Below are positions 10,805 through 24,059 of a DNA stretch of 64,000 nt, in pieces. The position numbers and the translations under genes are program-made. Under the pieces are notes generated by a model. It did not search any database and was not told the DNA's origin. It worked only from the letters and a program-made list of their open reading frames with translations. Origin of the DNA: Datnioides undecimradiatus (lineage: Eukaryota; Chordata; Actinopteri; Lobotiformes; Datnioididae); NCBI GenBank assembly GCA_008933995.1, contig WARS01000036.1, positions 20,073,285-20,137,284 on the forward strand, written 5' to 3'. Every line of letters starts with the position of its first letter. Within the stretch, counting starts at the first letter, position 1.

Positions 10805-13629
10805 TGTGCAGCTGTAGATCGTGCATTGTGCTACTGTTTGGTTCTGTTTGCGGTATCCGCCTGCAGCAGTGACAAAGAAGAAGAACCCTCTGTTCAGTCC
10901 AGATCTTTGAGCTTTGAAATGACCTCTGCTATGATTTCGGGGTTTAGGGTTGATAAGGCCTCAGTGTTCACCCTGAAACTGAAAGAGGAGCAGCTAACCT
11001 CTGAATTCAGTGACATTTGGCCTCCGGACGTCTCGAGCACAGCGGTGAGAGTGCCTCAGCCAGGTGCCTGTCCGGGCATTTGTCCTGGCTGCGCTTTGGG
11101 AATCCTCATTTCCAGCGTTCTCAAAGTGGCCATCACAAAAGAGCGTCCGTCCGGAGGTACGAAAGCTACAAACAGCCCTATAAACTGAATGGAACCGTCT
11201 TAGTGGCCATTTCCTTGCCTTGGGTGGTAAATCACAGCGTTTGTCGCAGGGAGGTTTATGTTGTTTGTGCACAATCTGCCACCACTTCAAAGCCGTGGGA
11301 GGGGACCCGGAGAGAGAGGAGGGGGTTGGAGGGTGTTGTCCTCTTTCAGTGACTCATGGTCAGCCTCAAAGGACCCGGTCTATAACATCCGGTCCAGGCG
11401 TTTTGTTGGCTTAGCTGGGAGAAGTGGTTGTCATTGTCATTGAGGTTTTAAGAATGCAGCAGGTGGGAACAAGTCATTTCTACGCTTTAAGACTTCTGAG
11501 CGACCCCTAATTTTACTTTCCTGCACGGGAAGAATTACAAGGCTGCCTCTCTCGGATATGACTTCGCCTGGGACTTTCCTTCAAGTCCCCTCTGAGGGCC
11601 ATGTGAACGTACCTCTGGTCACTTGAGGTCCAGACTCCTGGCCGCAGATTGCTGTCAGGCTCTGCGCACCCAGAGCCCCACCGCAGCAGTCACAGCTGGC
11701 TGAGTGAGCTGCCCACAAGTGCCCCGTCTCTTCTGACTCACGGCCCCAGTCTGGCTTCCCGAGTCACGGTAGCGTGCGGCGTGGAGCCTATGGAAGCGCA
11801 TCAGACGCCAACACGCACCCTGACCACTAATCACACATTAACAGTCTCTCTCAGGGGAGGAATCAGCGAAGGGGTTCTGTGATGTCTCCAAATGATCCAG
11901 TAAAAACAGTTTCCCTGCTGTTACGGTAAAGAGGAGTAAGAAAGTCACACATTAGAGAAAGGTTTACAGCTGGAGCCAGAGTTTCTTTTATAGAAGTCAT
12001 AAATGTGCTTTTACCGTTCGTGCTCAGTTTAGATTCGCACTCGCTCAGCGTTTGTGTGTCAGCCGCACTACCTGCACCGAGCACTAGGAGGAATCAGTGA
12101 TCTGCTGATGTGGGCATGTGCAACAGCGGCTTTGTTTTGCTAAAAAAGCATGAATTGTATTTATTACATGCATATTGCAGTGACGTTAGAGAGATTCGGG
12201 TCAACATTTGTTGTTTTTGACAAGTTATAACATCGCAAAGTCTCAGTTTTTGCAGAATCTTATTTTTAATTTTAATTTTGTGGCACTTTTCATACAAGGA
12301 ACTGCAACACAAGGTGCGTCACACAGTAAAACAACAGGGATAGACGAATAAAACACTAAAAATACTCAAAATAAGATAACAAGATAATAGAGATGTTGGC
12401 GATACCGGAGATGAAAAAGGTCAAATTTTCTCAAAGAAAACTATTAAACAATTGAGAAAATTTACACAAATATATTTATTATTAATGAGGGATGGGAAAA
12501 AAACTCAAGAATATCAATGAAAGAAGCAAAAACGATAAAATAGGAAGGTTTTCAGAAGGAAACACTTGATTTTAGAAGAACTGTTTGCTCAGAATAAGAG
12601 AATGAGAGACTTATTATAATACCTACAATTTGGTAATCCATAATTTCATCACTTGATGAAGAAACAAGTGTATTAATGGAGACAAAAGGTGGAGGTCACT
12701 CAGTTCTTGTCCTTGAAAGTGAGTGCAGGTTAGCTTCCTGAGCAAAAAGCTGGTTTATTCATACTTTAGAGTGAAGTTTCAAATATGTGGGAATGCAGCC
12801 TTTTGATGTTAGATGGTTTTCTAAAGAACCTTCATTGCTTCAAGTTGTTTAATTTAGTTTATAATAAGAACACAGCACCGGATGTCTGGGAGGTGAGGTC
12901 ACAAGACAAGTGTGTGGCTCGCAGGAATTACCATCAGTTTACACTCTGTTGTGTCAAAAACCATAACTCAGCTCACTGTAGAGTGATGAAAATGAGTCGC
13001 TGGAGGTTTTGGTTTGGGGAGAAGCAGAAAAGGACTGAGGTAAAGTCAGAAGAGCTGTTGTTGCTTAAGCAAAAAGCTGACAATCGACAGTGCAGGAGCC
13101 CCAGATGTGATTGTGCTGACATTACTGTTTGGGCTTGTTTCGCGTTTAACAGCGAGCGCTGTATACAGCTGAGAGCGAGACAGGAAACTGGTGAAAGAGA
13201 GAGCAGGGTTCCATCCGACAAAACTCCCTGCTGGGATTCAAGCTGAAGGTGGCGCACCCATCAGGCCCTGGGGCCACCGTGACTTTTTCACAGTCTGTGC
13301 TAATGATGGAGCGTGAGTCACCGCGGCTGGATCACCCCGACCCTGAGTCTGACAGGTCGTGGGCAAAAATGAGCTATGGAGCCCCACCGGACCCCCTGTT
13401 GGGGTCCAACCCCCCTGCGCCTTGGTGTCTTGAGGTTCCCATTCAGTACAGCGCAAACAGCGGCTGCTGGAGCAGGTATAAACAATTTCATATACCATGT
13501 CGTATGAACGGTTTAGTTCTGTGCACTGAAAACCCATCTTGTTTTAGCTCATATACTGCTTTAGTCACGGGAGGATTACTGATGAGGCCTGCCAGGCCCC
13601 CTGGTCTGGTCTGAGCGGGTAATATGTCA
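10805..13629. other. non-coding stretch
   Basis: AT-rich at 12100-12800, otherwise mixed. Open frames such as 12785-13246 have no recognisable domains and no good splice context. No simple repeat longer than about 20 bases was seen. Confidence 0.3.
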
Positions 13630-14140
13630 CTAGAGAAACACAAAACAACCACAAAGAGACACAACAACAAACTACAAATATTAAACAGAAAACAACTAAA
13701 ATGACTACAGTGAAACAAACAACAACCACAAAGTGAATACAAAAAGACACAAAACAACCACAAAGAGACACAAAACGTGGGATGAAGCAAATGAAACAGC
13801 AAAAAATGATAAAGAGACACAAAACAACAACAAACAAACCTAGAACAACAGCAAAGACACACAACATAACAACAAAGAGACACAAAACAGCAATGAAAGT
13901 AAATACAAAAAGACATAAACGACCACAAAGAGACAAAAAACAGCTAAAAGAGACAACAAATGGGTAAAATCAACAAATGAAACAAAACAACCACAAAGAG
14001 ACACAGAACTACAACAAAGAAACAGAAAACAACTAAAATGACTACAGTGAAACAAACAACAACCACAAAGTGAATACAAAAAGACACAAAACAACCACAA
14101 AGAGACACAAAACGACAAAAAGTGAAACAAAACAGCCACA
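13630..14140. repeat. minisatellite-like array of ACAACCACAAAGAGACAC units
   Basis: About 500 bp is built from variants of ACAACCACAAAGAGACAC mixed with AACAACTAAAATGACTACAG-type pieces. The + strand is almost free of T. On the minus strand the array translates in all frames into F/V/C/L-rich strings, which explains the long open frames there; they are not membrane proteins. Within it the block 13683-13777 recurs exactly at 14020-14114. Confidence 0.9.
13683..14114 (+). repeat. perfect 95-bp direct duplication inside the array
   Basis: Positions 13683-13777 and 14020-14114 are identical base for base (offset 337), starting AAACAGAAAACAACTAAAAT and ending GACACAAAACG. The intervening DNA is the same kind of repeat but less exact. 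Perfect identity among otherwise diverged units points to a recent unequal crossover or gene-conversion event, or to an assembly duplication. Confidence 0.9.
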
Positions 14141-17100
14141 GATGATAATTAAATGATTAAAAATAGATTTAAATTGAGCACAGAGGAGTTAAAATCACTA
14201 CCAATACATGGTGGAGACCTGCAGGAAGAGTGGAGGCCTTTGTCACGTATGTGCCCACAGACCCATTGTCCCATAATTCATACGTGGATTTAGCGGTGCA
14301 CGGTAGTGTGCATCAGTTGCTAACAGCCAGCTGGGGTGCATCCAGAGCCTGAGGAGCAGTTTCCCACTTTTCCCAGCCAACGTGCGCACGCAACCCGGTG
14401 TTCCCCCGAAACTACACCACACCGTCCTGAGAGTCTTCAAAGAGCCCTCAGTGGACCTTTGAATCTCTGCAGCAACCTCTTCGGTCACACTGACTCGCAA
14501 AATAATCTGAAAATGAATCAAATTCGATTAAAAAGGTTGTATTTCTGTCCCTCGGTAACAAGATTACTGAAATATCTGGAGAGATAAACGAGCTTATTGC
14601 CGCGCTCAGCCTGCAGAGCGTATCAAACAAACACCATCATTGTTTATCAAAGCTGCAGCAAGTGGAGCAATGACCTGCCTTGTGTGTGGAGGACCTCCCA
14701 GTGATCGCCAGCGATCTGTGGCGCTGATACGAACGTGGGGGGGGGGGGCGATAGACACACATCTTCACCTAGGGGCCATCCCAGTGACATCCGCTCAGCC
14801 CTTTGATTTCGATTCTTCGCGGCGGTTTGTTTGCCAGTTTCCCTGACAGTAACGCAGGAAAGCATCTCGGTCGGCCTAAATTACAACATGCATCCTGTTG
14901 TTCTCCGACTGGGGCAATCTGTTTAAAATTAGACCAACCGCTTTGGCACATTAACATAATTAACTTATCAGCTGACTGGGGCTGCAGGGTTTCTGCAGGA
15001 GTCGGAGATTTATAGTTAGTCTTTTTTATCCATCCGTGGCTTCGAGGAGGGAGGGCGGGGACTTAACAAAGATGCAGCTGATGAAATTTCAAGACCTTCA
15101 ATGCATCTCTTCAGGCGACACCAGGCTGCTCAGCGCGGCGTATTGTTATCGTGCGGCGCTGCACTGTCTCATAAATCACCTAGCCATTGACCTATGAAGC
15201 ACCTCTCATGGCCCGTTTTGCATCTGGGCCCGCCGCTGCAGAAACGTGAGACGCCGGGCATGCGCCGCAGCCGCGCTCCCAGCTGCCGATGTCGAGATAA
15301 AGACTCGGCGACCGCGTGCGTCACTCTCTTGTCATGGTGCTTTGAATACTATCAGCTCTCTTTCAAGCTTGCCCAAACACAGAGGAGCAGTTTGAGGAAC
15401 CCCGGGGAGGGATCAGTCCAAGATATGCAGGCCAGATCTAGATACACATCGGTGGTCTGAGCCTCGGAGAATAAAAGGACAGCAGATGAGGGGAAAGGAA
15501 TAAACTCTGCCTCATCTCTCCATCTCTCTCCCACGATGCACGGGTTCAAGTCCTCCTCTCTGTAACTGTTTCGGTTCTCTGTTTACCCTCCGGCTCTTCC
15601 CCCCTCATCTGTTCGGGGCCTCAAGATGTGCGACACATTTGTTTTAGGCCTGTTGCTAACATCGCAGAGCAATTAAAAGGGTTTAATCTGCGTGCTGTGA
15701 AGAATCGTTGGCATCAACAAACAGACAGGAACCCAAAGCGTCTCAGTTCTGGATGATATGAAACAGAGAAATGTAGCAATGGAACACATCCGAGAGCCTC
15801 AGCACAACCAACAAGTGGTACATTTAATCAAATTATTCGTTTTGCGATGAAGAATCAATGGAGTGATCGTTTGAGCACAGTGTTAGGGCCATTCTCAGGC
15901 TGCTAACTAATTAAATATTAAGTATTTAATAAAGCAGAGTGCAGACTATAGTTAAAATATGGGAATTAACAGGTACTCATATCCTGACAGTTATTGCATT
16001 AGATGTAGTGCACATGTTGCATTATTTTGTATTTGTATTTATTTGCATCTTTATATGTAGCTGGATGCTGTGGAAGTGATATAAGCTGTTTTATTCATCA
16101 CCGGGTAGTTTAATCTATTAAAATGCATCATGGTTTATACACTGATGTCATGCTTAATGCGTCAGATCTCAATCTGTGTGATAAAGAGCAGACTTCGGTT
16201 ACCTCTGACATGCAAATGTTGCTTAAAATACAAAAGTATGGAACTGTGCTCGAGGCCGGTGCTCCAGCTCTGACTTCTTGCACACGGCAGTTAAACACTG
16301 CTGCTACAAACAGGAGGGAAGCCAGCAGCGGCCACGTGTTCGTGCGGCATTGCGCGGCAGGTTAGCGTCTACTATCGGAGCTTCATCTGGGGCCTTTCAG
16401 ACACCTGTCCAAATGGCGTCGCCTCAACGCTGTGCAGATGTGTGAGATCAAGGCCATTCTTTGCTGACATCCCTTCCTCCCTCTGTTTTTATTGTAGTCG
16501 GCCTGCGGTATATTACAGCGGGACTCAGATGATTGGCCAGCTTGATGCTTCATCTCAAACTGAAAGACCTGGATGCCCCCCCCCCCCAGCATCGAGACAG
16601 ACAAGGAAATTGGACTTAGACCCTCGCTGCCTCCCACTTCACTCACTCCGCCCCACGTCTCCAGAGGATCCACTTGCTCGCTCTCAGATATAATCCAGTT
16701 GTCATAACTGACCCCACCCTGGTTCCTGCTGCAGCCACCCCCCTTCCCCGACCAGTCAGAGGGGTGGCTACAGTTAAATGCAACCAAAGCTGGTGGGGCA
16801 GAGCTGAGGGGGGGCTGGGGATTGATATAACGGGTTCATGTGTGCCACATCTGAGCGCTTTTGATTCCTCATGGGAAGTCTCACAAGGGAAAAGGTCAGG
16901 GGTTGGGGAGTTCCCCCACTGTTTCACGCTTTTGTTGTGGTCTCTCGCTGCAGCTTTGGTGATTAAGTTAAGGTGCTTTGAAGTACCATTAGACGAGCTC
17001 GCGAGTGACAGGAGCGGGGTTGAGTTGAGGCGGGGCGGGGTAGGGGGGGACTCTTTCTCAAACAGGTGAGTGATGGTCGCAGGCAGCTGAGTGACGCTGA

Positions 17101-18476
17101 AAGACGGCAGCCATTGTGCTGTCAACAGTCTCAGAACTACTGTAAAAACACCTTTTAGCATCTGAGCCGGTTACAAAGCGGATTTGCCTGGAGAGCCCTC
17201 TGAGTCCAGAGTGACCGCGCTGCGTGTCACTCAGTGGTTTGTGTGTGAGGCCTTCATGCCTGCACCGACACGTTGTCACTTAACCAGCGCTGTTCGGGAG
17301 CTTTGACACTTGACGTTTGTAGGTGGAAAAAACATCTCGAGGGCCCGTTGTGATTGACGGCCGAGAGAGATCCGACTGCAGCGACTGAAGCCGTCCCAAT
17401 TGGTATCTGATACATATCCACAAAGCACAAACACAAGCCTCCTCTCACGTTACCTGAGCCCACATATGGCGCTTTGTGTGTAGCTGGGTATTTCAAGGAC
17501 AGAAACCAAGAACAACAACAACACAACAACATCTTTCTCAGTCCTGAAGCTGTTGCTCTGGAAAGCAAAGACGTGTTGTTGCCCTCAGAGCCACGCAGCC
17601 GCAGGTCACAGGCAGGCGTCTCACCATAACATGACATGTAGGTCACAGACACCTCTGGTGAGTCAGCCAGACTGGGCCACCGTCTGGGACTTCATCTCAT
17701 TCCCCAGGTGACCGTCTCGACTGTCTTAACCCCATTTACCTCATCTGTGTGGCGGCGCGCAGCCAGGTGAGCGTGCAGGAGCGACGCGGGAAGCTGCGTG
17801 GCCTCATTTAGGGATCTTAACACCTTCGCTTGGCAGGATCCGCCACAAGTCGCTCACCTGAGCGTCCCGTGTGCCGGTGCGGGTGGCTCGGCGCCAACTT
17901 TGGCCTCAGTGTCTCCGTTAAAGGGTCAGTTCATGCAAATCCAAGTAATATTTGTAGCTTTAATGATTAATAACAGTAAGAACGAAGAGTTCCGACTGTG
18001 GTTGATTGTCTTTGTTTAACACTATAAAGACCTGACTTCAAGCAAGTGGAGCACAAGCAGAAAACAGCAGATATGACTTCTCATCATTCTCATCAACGTG
18101 TCACTGCAGTGAGGAGCAGAGGACACACATGCTGCAGGAGCAGGACGAGCAGATGGGGAAACAGGTGCGCAGGTGGATTGGCAGGTTTCCTTTTAAAGGT
18201 TACCGCAAATAAACTCGCAACGTCGGCTTCATTCACCGCCGTCGCCACGGCAAATCGTGTGAAACCTCAGAGCCACATATCTCAAAATCACAGGAACCAA
18301 CGCTTTTGGAAGTACAAGTCCTTTTCACTCACTCCCATTGACAATTTTAAGAGAGTCACAGCCTTTAAGCGTATAAAGTCTCAGATAAAGAGTTTACAGA
18401 CTTCGCACATTGAAACATTTGATCTCTGAGCTCGAGATTCAGTCACAGCTACGCCGCTGATGGGGCGTGGAAGCTA
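14141..18476. other. non-coding stretch with a possible conserved element at about 15045-15260
   Basis: No gene is seen. G and C homopolymers occur near 14738-14748 and 16575-16586. The part 15045-15260 is free of simple repeats, moderately CpG-rich and contains palindromic GC elements such as GGGCATGCGCC (near 15257). It is a candidate regulatory element by appearance only. ATGCAAAT octamers lie at 16210-16217 and 17933-17940. Confidence 0.25.
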
Positions 18477-18551
18477 AAGATGGCGGCGTTGAATAAACTG
18501 AGAGATAGAATCTGCAGATTAAAATCAGTTCTGAACGCTGCATCAATTTAA
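18477..18551 (+). promoter_or_regulatory. YY1/TISU-like start element with a 23-codon frame
   Basis: AAGATGGCGGC at 18477-18487 matches exactly the YY1 core found at many vertebrate promoters, and 11 of 12 positions of the TISU translation-initiator consensus SAASATGGCGGC. The ATG at 18480 opens a 23-codon frame beginning MAALNKLRDR and ending at TAA 18549-18551. An exact 11-mer is expected only about 0.03 times in a random window this size on two strands. The surroundings are only moderately CpG-rich and no donor lies inside the frame, so it is a lead rather than a gene. Confidence 0.3.
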
Positions 18552-19052
18552 GATGAATCCAGAAACTCCAGTGCTGTGTTTTGCTCTCGGGCCGCTTGGT
18601 CATCACATAAATCTATAGGGTCGTATGTCTCTGTGGCGCTGGGTGGATCCCACTTTACATCAGTAATCACCCACAGAGGGACGACTCTGACTGCTGCCTC
18701 TCAGAGAGCTCTGCAGCGCAGCGTCCTTGTTGTGACGAGCCTGCGTCTTTGGGATGAAATCACCCTGAAAAGGCCCAAATCCTCCGCCGCGTGTTGTTCG
18801 GCTCTGAGCCATTGAGGAATTCAACCTGGCACATCAGTGAATGAAACCGAAGCCTTCTGGCTACCCGGAGAGCCGCCCCGTATTACAACTACAAGTGTAA
18901 TCACAGTAATCTGGCCGAATCCCATTATAGCACTACCAGAGTCTAGACGGCGTGATCTCCGCGGTGCTCCAAAGTCTTTACTCATAAATGACATCAGTGA
19001 ATTTTAAACCATTATATTTCTCCCACACGTACAAACAGAAGCCAGGAGGTTG

Positions 19053-19055
<3 letters not shown>
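18552..19055. other. non-coding stretch
   Basis: Mixed composition with no repeat and no protein-like frame. A CpG-containing part lies at 18770-18960. Confidence 0.3.

Positions 19056-19100
<45 letters not shown>
19056..19100. repeat. (CA)22 microsatellite
   Basis: A pure 45-base CA run, the longest uninterrupted dinucleotide tract in the window, between GCCT and GGAGCC. It is likely polymorphic. Confidence 0.95.
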
Positions 19101-19103
<3 letters not shown>

Positions 19104-21700
19104 GCCAACCCCCATCCAATAATCCACCTAAATCAAACGGAGGCATAACCCTGCATGATATCAGACAGAGGGGATAGAGGATTTGCGGTCTTTCTAAAAA
19201 TACAGCGTAAGAGGTGAATGAGTGGAATCTGTCGCACTAAGCTGCATTATACATCCGCGTACGCACATGCTTTGCATTCATTTACCAACTCTGTTTTGTT
19301 GTTTCCACTTTCACCCCGCGACTCCTATCAGTGCGTCCCCTGGTTTTCTCTGCAAAGTAGACTGATTGCACTTAATAGTCTGCTTTGTGAGGCGGGACAT
19401 GTTCCAGACAAACACGTGGATTAGAGAGCACAGGGACACACTGTAACCCGAGCGCAGGCAGATGAAAATGTTCTGAAGTTAAAACTGTCCCCGCGAACAC
19501 GGGTTCACATGTCCCTTTTGTGCTTTCGCCGACGGTGATGGGGGATGCTGCTGTCCTTAAATGGAGGGCATCGGCGCCCCGACAAATGTAGGGCAAGTTG
19601 AAAACAAAGACAGCGTCCTCAGAGACGAGTTCAAATGATGGTAAACATCCAGTCCATTCAGCTCTCAGGTAATTGTTCATTTAGCGGAGGTGGAGCAGGA
19701 GCGGGTCTGTCCCCTGTGCATGAGATGACGCTGGAAGAGACGAGGCATGCAGGTCCTACAAGTTACTATGTCAAAACACAACTTTATAAGGGTTTGATCT
19801 GGTTTTAGATGAATCTGGATCGTGTTCTATGGAGAACGTGTTCTCCAGTCTGATGACGTGGAGCTTGGACAGTGGTTGCATTAGCAACAAGTAAAGCCAA
19901 CTGCTGCAAACTGTGGCAGCTCTTAGCTTGTTAGCTTACACTGCTAGCACTGCTGTAGTCTCGCTCTTTGTTCTCCAGCTCTGGGATAAGCCCAAATGTT
20001 CCGCTCAAGTTGCAACATTTTCAGCTTGTGCAGATACGGCTTCGCCTCACTTCTCAACACCCGCTCAACACTTCAGCCCCAACACTCCCAGAATCCTCAG
20101 CATGGTGTTTGTCCACTAAACCTGCTGTTTAGCATTTTGTAACACAGAGGCTTTGACTGGATTTGACCATACCATGCATAGTTAAACTGTATAAAGAGCC
20201 ACTGCTCTCAGATGATACCGGTCTGTTTAGTTATTTGGATACGTGTACAGTCTGTGACACACCGGGTCGATGATCGGCCATCTGTGGCCCTTGTTCATGG
20301 ACCGTTGGCGATATTCAGACTAACGTTTGGTGGCTTCTCAGCTGATTTAGCACTGATTGGTTGTGTAACGCAGTGGTTCAGGAAAGCCTGTTGAGCCTGT
20401 TGCTGCAGTATTTAGTTAGTTAGTTCTTCCTCTGCTTATCAGACATATTCTCAAATAGAGGAAGGCATTTATTTGTCTTTTTGAACGTGACCTGCTGGCG
20501 TGGAGAGTGAGAGTGCGATGCAGCGGGTTTCTCTGCCATAGTAGAGTTAAATTGTTTAATCTTTGCGCACTTTATAGAAGATTTTAATGTTGCATCAGTG
20601 AAATTAAGTGTACAAGTGAGCTGCAGTAGACAACTTTTGTGCTACACCCAAATATAACATGCTTCACACCACGCGCACCCTTTGCAGCCCGTGTGCATCT
20701 GCATCGAGTCTGCCGCTGCACAGCTCATCTGAATCCACCTGCCGATGTACAGCATGCCACAGGCTCCACCTCCCGCCTCTAAACCATTATCCCGAGTCTC
20801 TGCTGAACTGAGTCGGGTGCGTCTCTGCAGAGGGCGACAAGGTCAGACCCCAGCCGCCGAATATCTGCACATATACCGCACTGAGCACGGTAATGTGTTC
20901 CACATGAGACGGCTGACTGAAGGCTAGATGATGGGCCTGGACATCTCTCAGTGGTCCCTCCCCACTCGCACATGTTGGCATTGCAGAGCACTGAAGTACC
21001 ACTTGATTTGAAGAGCTAAGCAGGTCTGGAGGCCTGCCAAAGGGGAGCTCCGGTTGCAGTGTTGACATTGCTCTTTCTCATCCTTCACCTGCTATCTATT
21101 AGCTCCGTGCTGGTGATACTGGGGCAACGCTGCATTGTTTCTCCACTTGAGTCATTTCAGCCTGGGGGCTAGTTTCACCAGTCAGGTCCCTGAGAAGTTA
21201 GCGTGAAAATTAGCGTCTGGGAGGGCGCGTGGGCTAAGTATCATCAGTGTTAGGGAGTACCCACTCACTGCAGCTGTGGTTATTTGAGGAGAAGTGACTG
21301 ATAAAACATCATAAATCCACTTTTATCCTCCCAAAGCTGTGATAAATTTAAATCACATGGGGTTTTTTTTAAAAAGCGCAATGTTTCCGTCCAATAGCGA
21401 TTCGGTCTGCGTCTTTGTTCTAATCGTGTGAGAGGCCGGGAAGGTCTCTGTTGTGAAACACGGCCCTGCTTACACCTTCTCTAATATTATTTGGCTTCTT
21501 CTTCCTTTGTGTCTCCCCGTAGTATCAATAACATGTGAGTTATAAAGGCTTTGTCCTGTGTTTTGGCCGTGACGCGACACATATTTCAGATTTCAATATG
21601 CAGCAACTCCTCAGAGAGAAGTGTCATGGCGGTGTGCGTTACCCCCCCCGAGGGCAGGAGGGTGTAGGTTTACACATATGCAGACACTCATGCATACACA
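19101..21700. other. non-coding stretch
   Basis: No exon-like frame or retroposon is recognised. The only simple tracts are a T run at 21363-21370 and a C run near 21643-21650. Confidence 0.3.
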
Positions 21701-21974
21701 CGTTAACTGTATACACGCACACACAACTGCAAGTATGCATCGGCGCATTCACACACACGCACACACACTCGCAGCTCGTCTCGTTCTCTCTCTCTGTGTC
21801 TCAGAGGTCGGGATTATGCTCTGCTTTAAAAGGTTTTTCATTTTAACTCTGTCCAAGCTGCACAGCCGTGACAATTACTTTGTAACGGGACGTTTGACTG
21901 AGAGGCTTAAAGGGTCGGGTTCAGCTAAATTACAAATATACTGCAATGCATACATGGACACACACACACACACA
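21701..21974. repeat. two impure CA-rich clusters
   Basis: ACACACGTTAAC-type and CACACACGCACACACACTC sequences occupy about 21695-21770, and a 17-base CA run lies at 21958-21974. The stretch between holds a short CT run near 21786-21797. Confidence 0.75.
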
Positions 21975-22202
21975 GACGCACAACACAAACAGCTGGATTA
22001 GCAAGAAATCCAGAGACAGGTATGTACAAAACTACACAAAGACAGACCCACACTAAGCAAAACATACATACATTTTAATTTTTAGTCGGTTGCATGGAGT
22101 CAGGTTGAGCCAATAAATTATATTTTCTGTCAATATCACAGTTTGTCTTTATTTTACAATCAGCGCAGCATATGACAGACAGAGGAGGGATCCGTCCTCC
22201 AG

Positions 22203-22230
22203 GACAGACAGACAGACAGACAGACAGACA
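22203..22230. repeat. (GACA)7 microsatellite
   Basis: Seven tandem GACA units. On the opposite strand it reads TGTC, giving an open L/S/V/C frame that should not be taken as coding. Confidence 0.95.
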
Positions 22231-22559
22231 CGCAGTGGAATGGCAACAGATGGACACATGAACAATCAGGATGACTGAATTATACACAGACTGATCTGGG
22301 AGCAGCTTCAGGTGCTGTCAAATGAAAGACGGAGTACAGAGAAAGAGAGAATCTGCAGAAGATACTGGTTTAAAATGTCTGGGCTGCAAACCGCCAGTGG
22401 ACAGAACAGGGGCTGATGGGTAACGGGCACCTCTTCCTGTCCGCTTTTATGAATTCTTCAAGAAGCACTTGTTAGCATCATCCGTTCCTCCAACAACCTG
22501 AGGTCAAATGAACCGAAGCAGCAGTCAGACTGCAGAAGGCGGGGGGCGGGGATTAGCTC

Positions 22560-22770
22560 GTGTGCAGTGCAGGCTAAGGCAAAGAACCCTCCACGGTCCG
22601 TTCGTTAATGCTCATTAAGCGCTCAGACACACGCACATGCAAACGAGCATGCAAAACGCATGTATCATTTTAATTTGAGCGACCGCTCTATTGGTTTTAG
22701 TTCACAGTTTGATCGGTGCGAGGAGGGAAGAGCTACAATCTGCACTTTAATTAAAACTGTCTCGCAAAAA
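22560..22770. promoter_or_regulatory. candidate non-coding regulatory element rich in homeodomain and octamer-like motifs
   Basis: TAAT or ATTA cores occur at 22606-22609, 22614-22617, near 22672 and as TAATTAAA near 22748. Two ATGCAAA-type octamer halves lie at 22637-22644 and 22649-22656, the second next to GCATG. A CpG-containing linker joins them. This density inside repeat-free DNA is typical of developmental enhancers in vertebrates, but AT-rich DNA also produces such motifs by chance and I have no alignment. Confidence 0.25.
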
Positions 22771-23380
22771 AGCAAAAACAATTTAAAAGGAAACATGTGA
22801 AGTGAACAGAAAACTGTTTAGTGAGGGATTCAAATTAAATTTATGAAGTCTTAAATTCACACGCAGTGGACAACATGCTGACTCACACACGAACACCAGA
22901 CACAACGGCATGGTAAGATCTTCAGCCGGCACCTCTGAAGGAAAACACACCTCCAGGCTGATCTGTATTCAGAGTGAGTGGTCTCCAAACTCGCTCCCTG
23001 CGCCTTCGCTCTGAGGTCCAGGTGGTTAAAGAGTAATCCAGCCTTGCGAGGAGAGAGAGTGCGAGTGTCGTATGGCGTCTGGACAGCATCCTTGGGACTG
23101 GCGGCTCTGCACGGCAGGTCCAGACAGACCTAGAGAGGGGATTTGGTCACGCAGGAGTGGGAAACTGGGGCACACTGGGATCTGTGGTCCTCAGAGTGGA
23201 GCTCTGAGTGAGCCTGGGCCGACCCAGCGACAGTTGCAGCCAACGTCCCATTGGTCCAGCTGCAACTGGTGGCGTGCAGATATTGGGTATCAGCTGTTGT
23301 GCTGGCAGCTGTCAGTCAGTCACCACCTGCCTTTGCGCTGGATTGGCTTCTAGACTGGCTGTGTGGCAGGTCTTTGGACT
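22771..23380. other. non-coding stretch
   Basis: Ordinary composition. The 23072-23353 open frame (W/R/G-rich) has no recognisable domain. Nothing else is seen. Confidence 0.3.

Positions 23381-23382
<2 letters not shown>

Positions 23383-23415
<33 letters not shown>
23383..23415. repeat. (GT)16 microsatellite
   Basis: A pure 33-base GT run followed by GCAGGTTATATC. Confidence 0.95.
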
Positions 23416-23418
<3 letters not shown>

Positions 23419-24059
23419 GTTATATCTCCATGACTGGGACTCCAGATTTCACAGGATGATTTTTGATGCATTTTGCAACTTCTATGGATCGAGGGAGTCG
23501 CTGGAGCAGCAGCTTGTGCATGTGCAACACACACCCGGGGGTGAGTGTGACTTCATGTTCAGTCTGAGGTGTCTGATTGATGTATACACAGGAAGAGCTG
23601 AATGTGAAGGCTACACCTGAGAGTGTCCCAGCAGTCTAATGGTCTTACCTGATCCAACTTGCCAGACTAAGGATTTGCTTCTATTTGTTGTCACTACTGC
23701 TATGGGACTAAATATAACTCCGTGTTTTGATTGCGCTGGTGTTTGCATAGGTAAGTGCTCATACAGCCGCCGCCTTGGATACGGCAGGCAACACATAGCA
23801 GCGAGAGGCCAAACAGTCACGATATAGAGGATATAAGCAGGTTAGGGTTTCACGGCGGGGATGTGTCCGGCCTCTCGTGCTGAGATGCTGCCTCTGGATA
23901 ACAGCTCTGAACTGACTGGAAAAAATAACTTTTTTAAATTGATTATATTTCTCTTTCGGCTCTGGGACGGTGTGTTTGTTTTCAACCAGTGGCACGGCAG
24001 GTGCTGCAGCCCCTTCCCCTCCCGCCCCACCTTATTACCTAGCTGTGGTTGATTACTTG

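Noticed and set aside
13488-14139. Three minus-strand frames of 99-146 codons rich in F, V, C and L, resembling membrane proteins
   Set aside because: They are read from the T-free minisatellite; repeated FVVV/CLFVV strings repeat with the DNA units.
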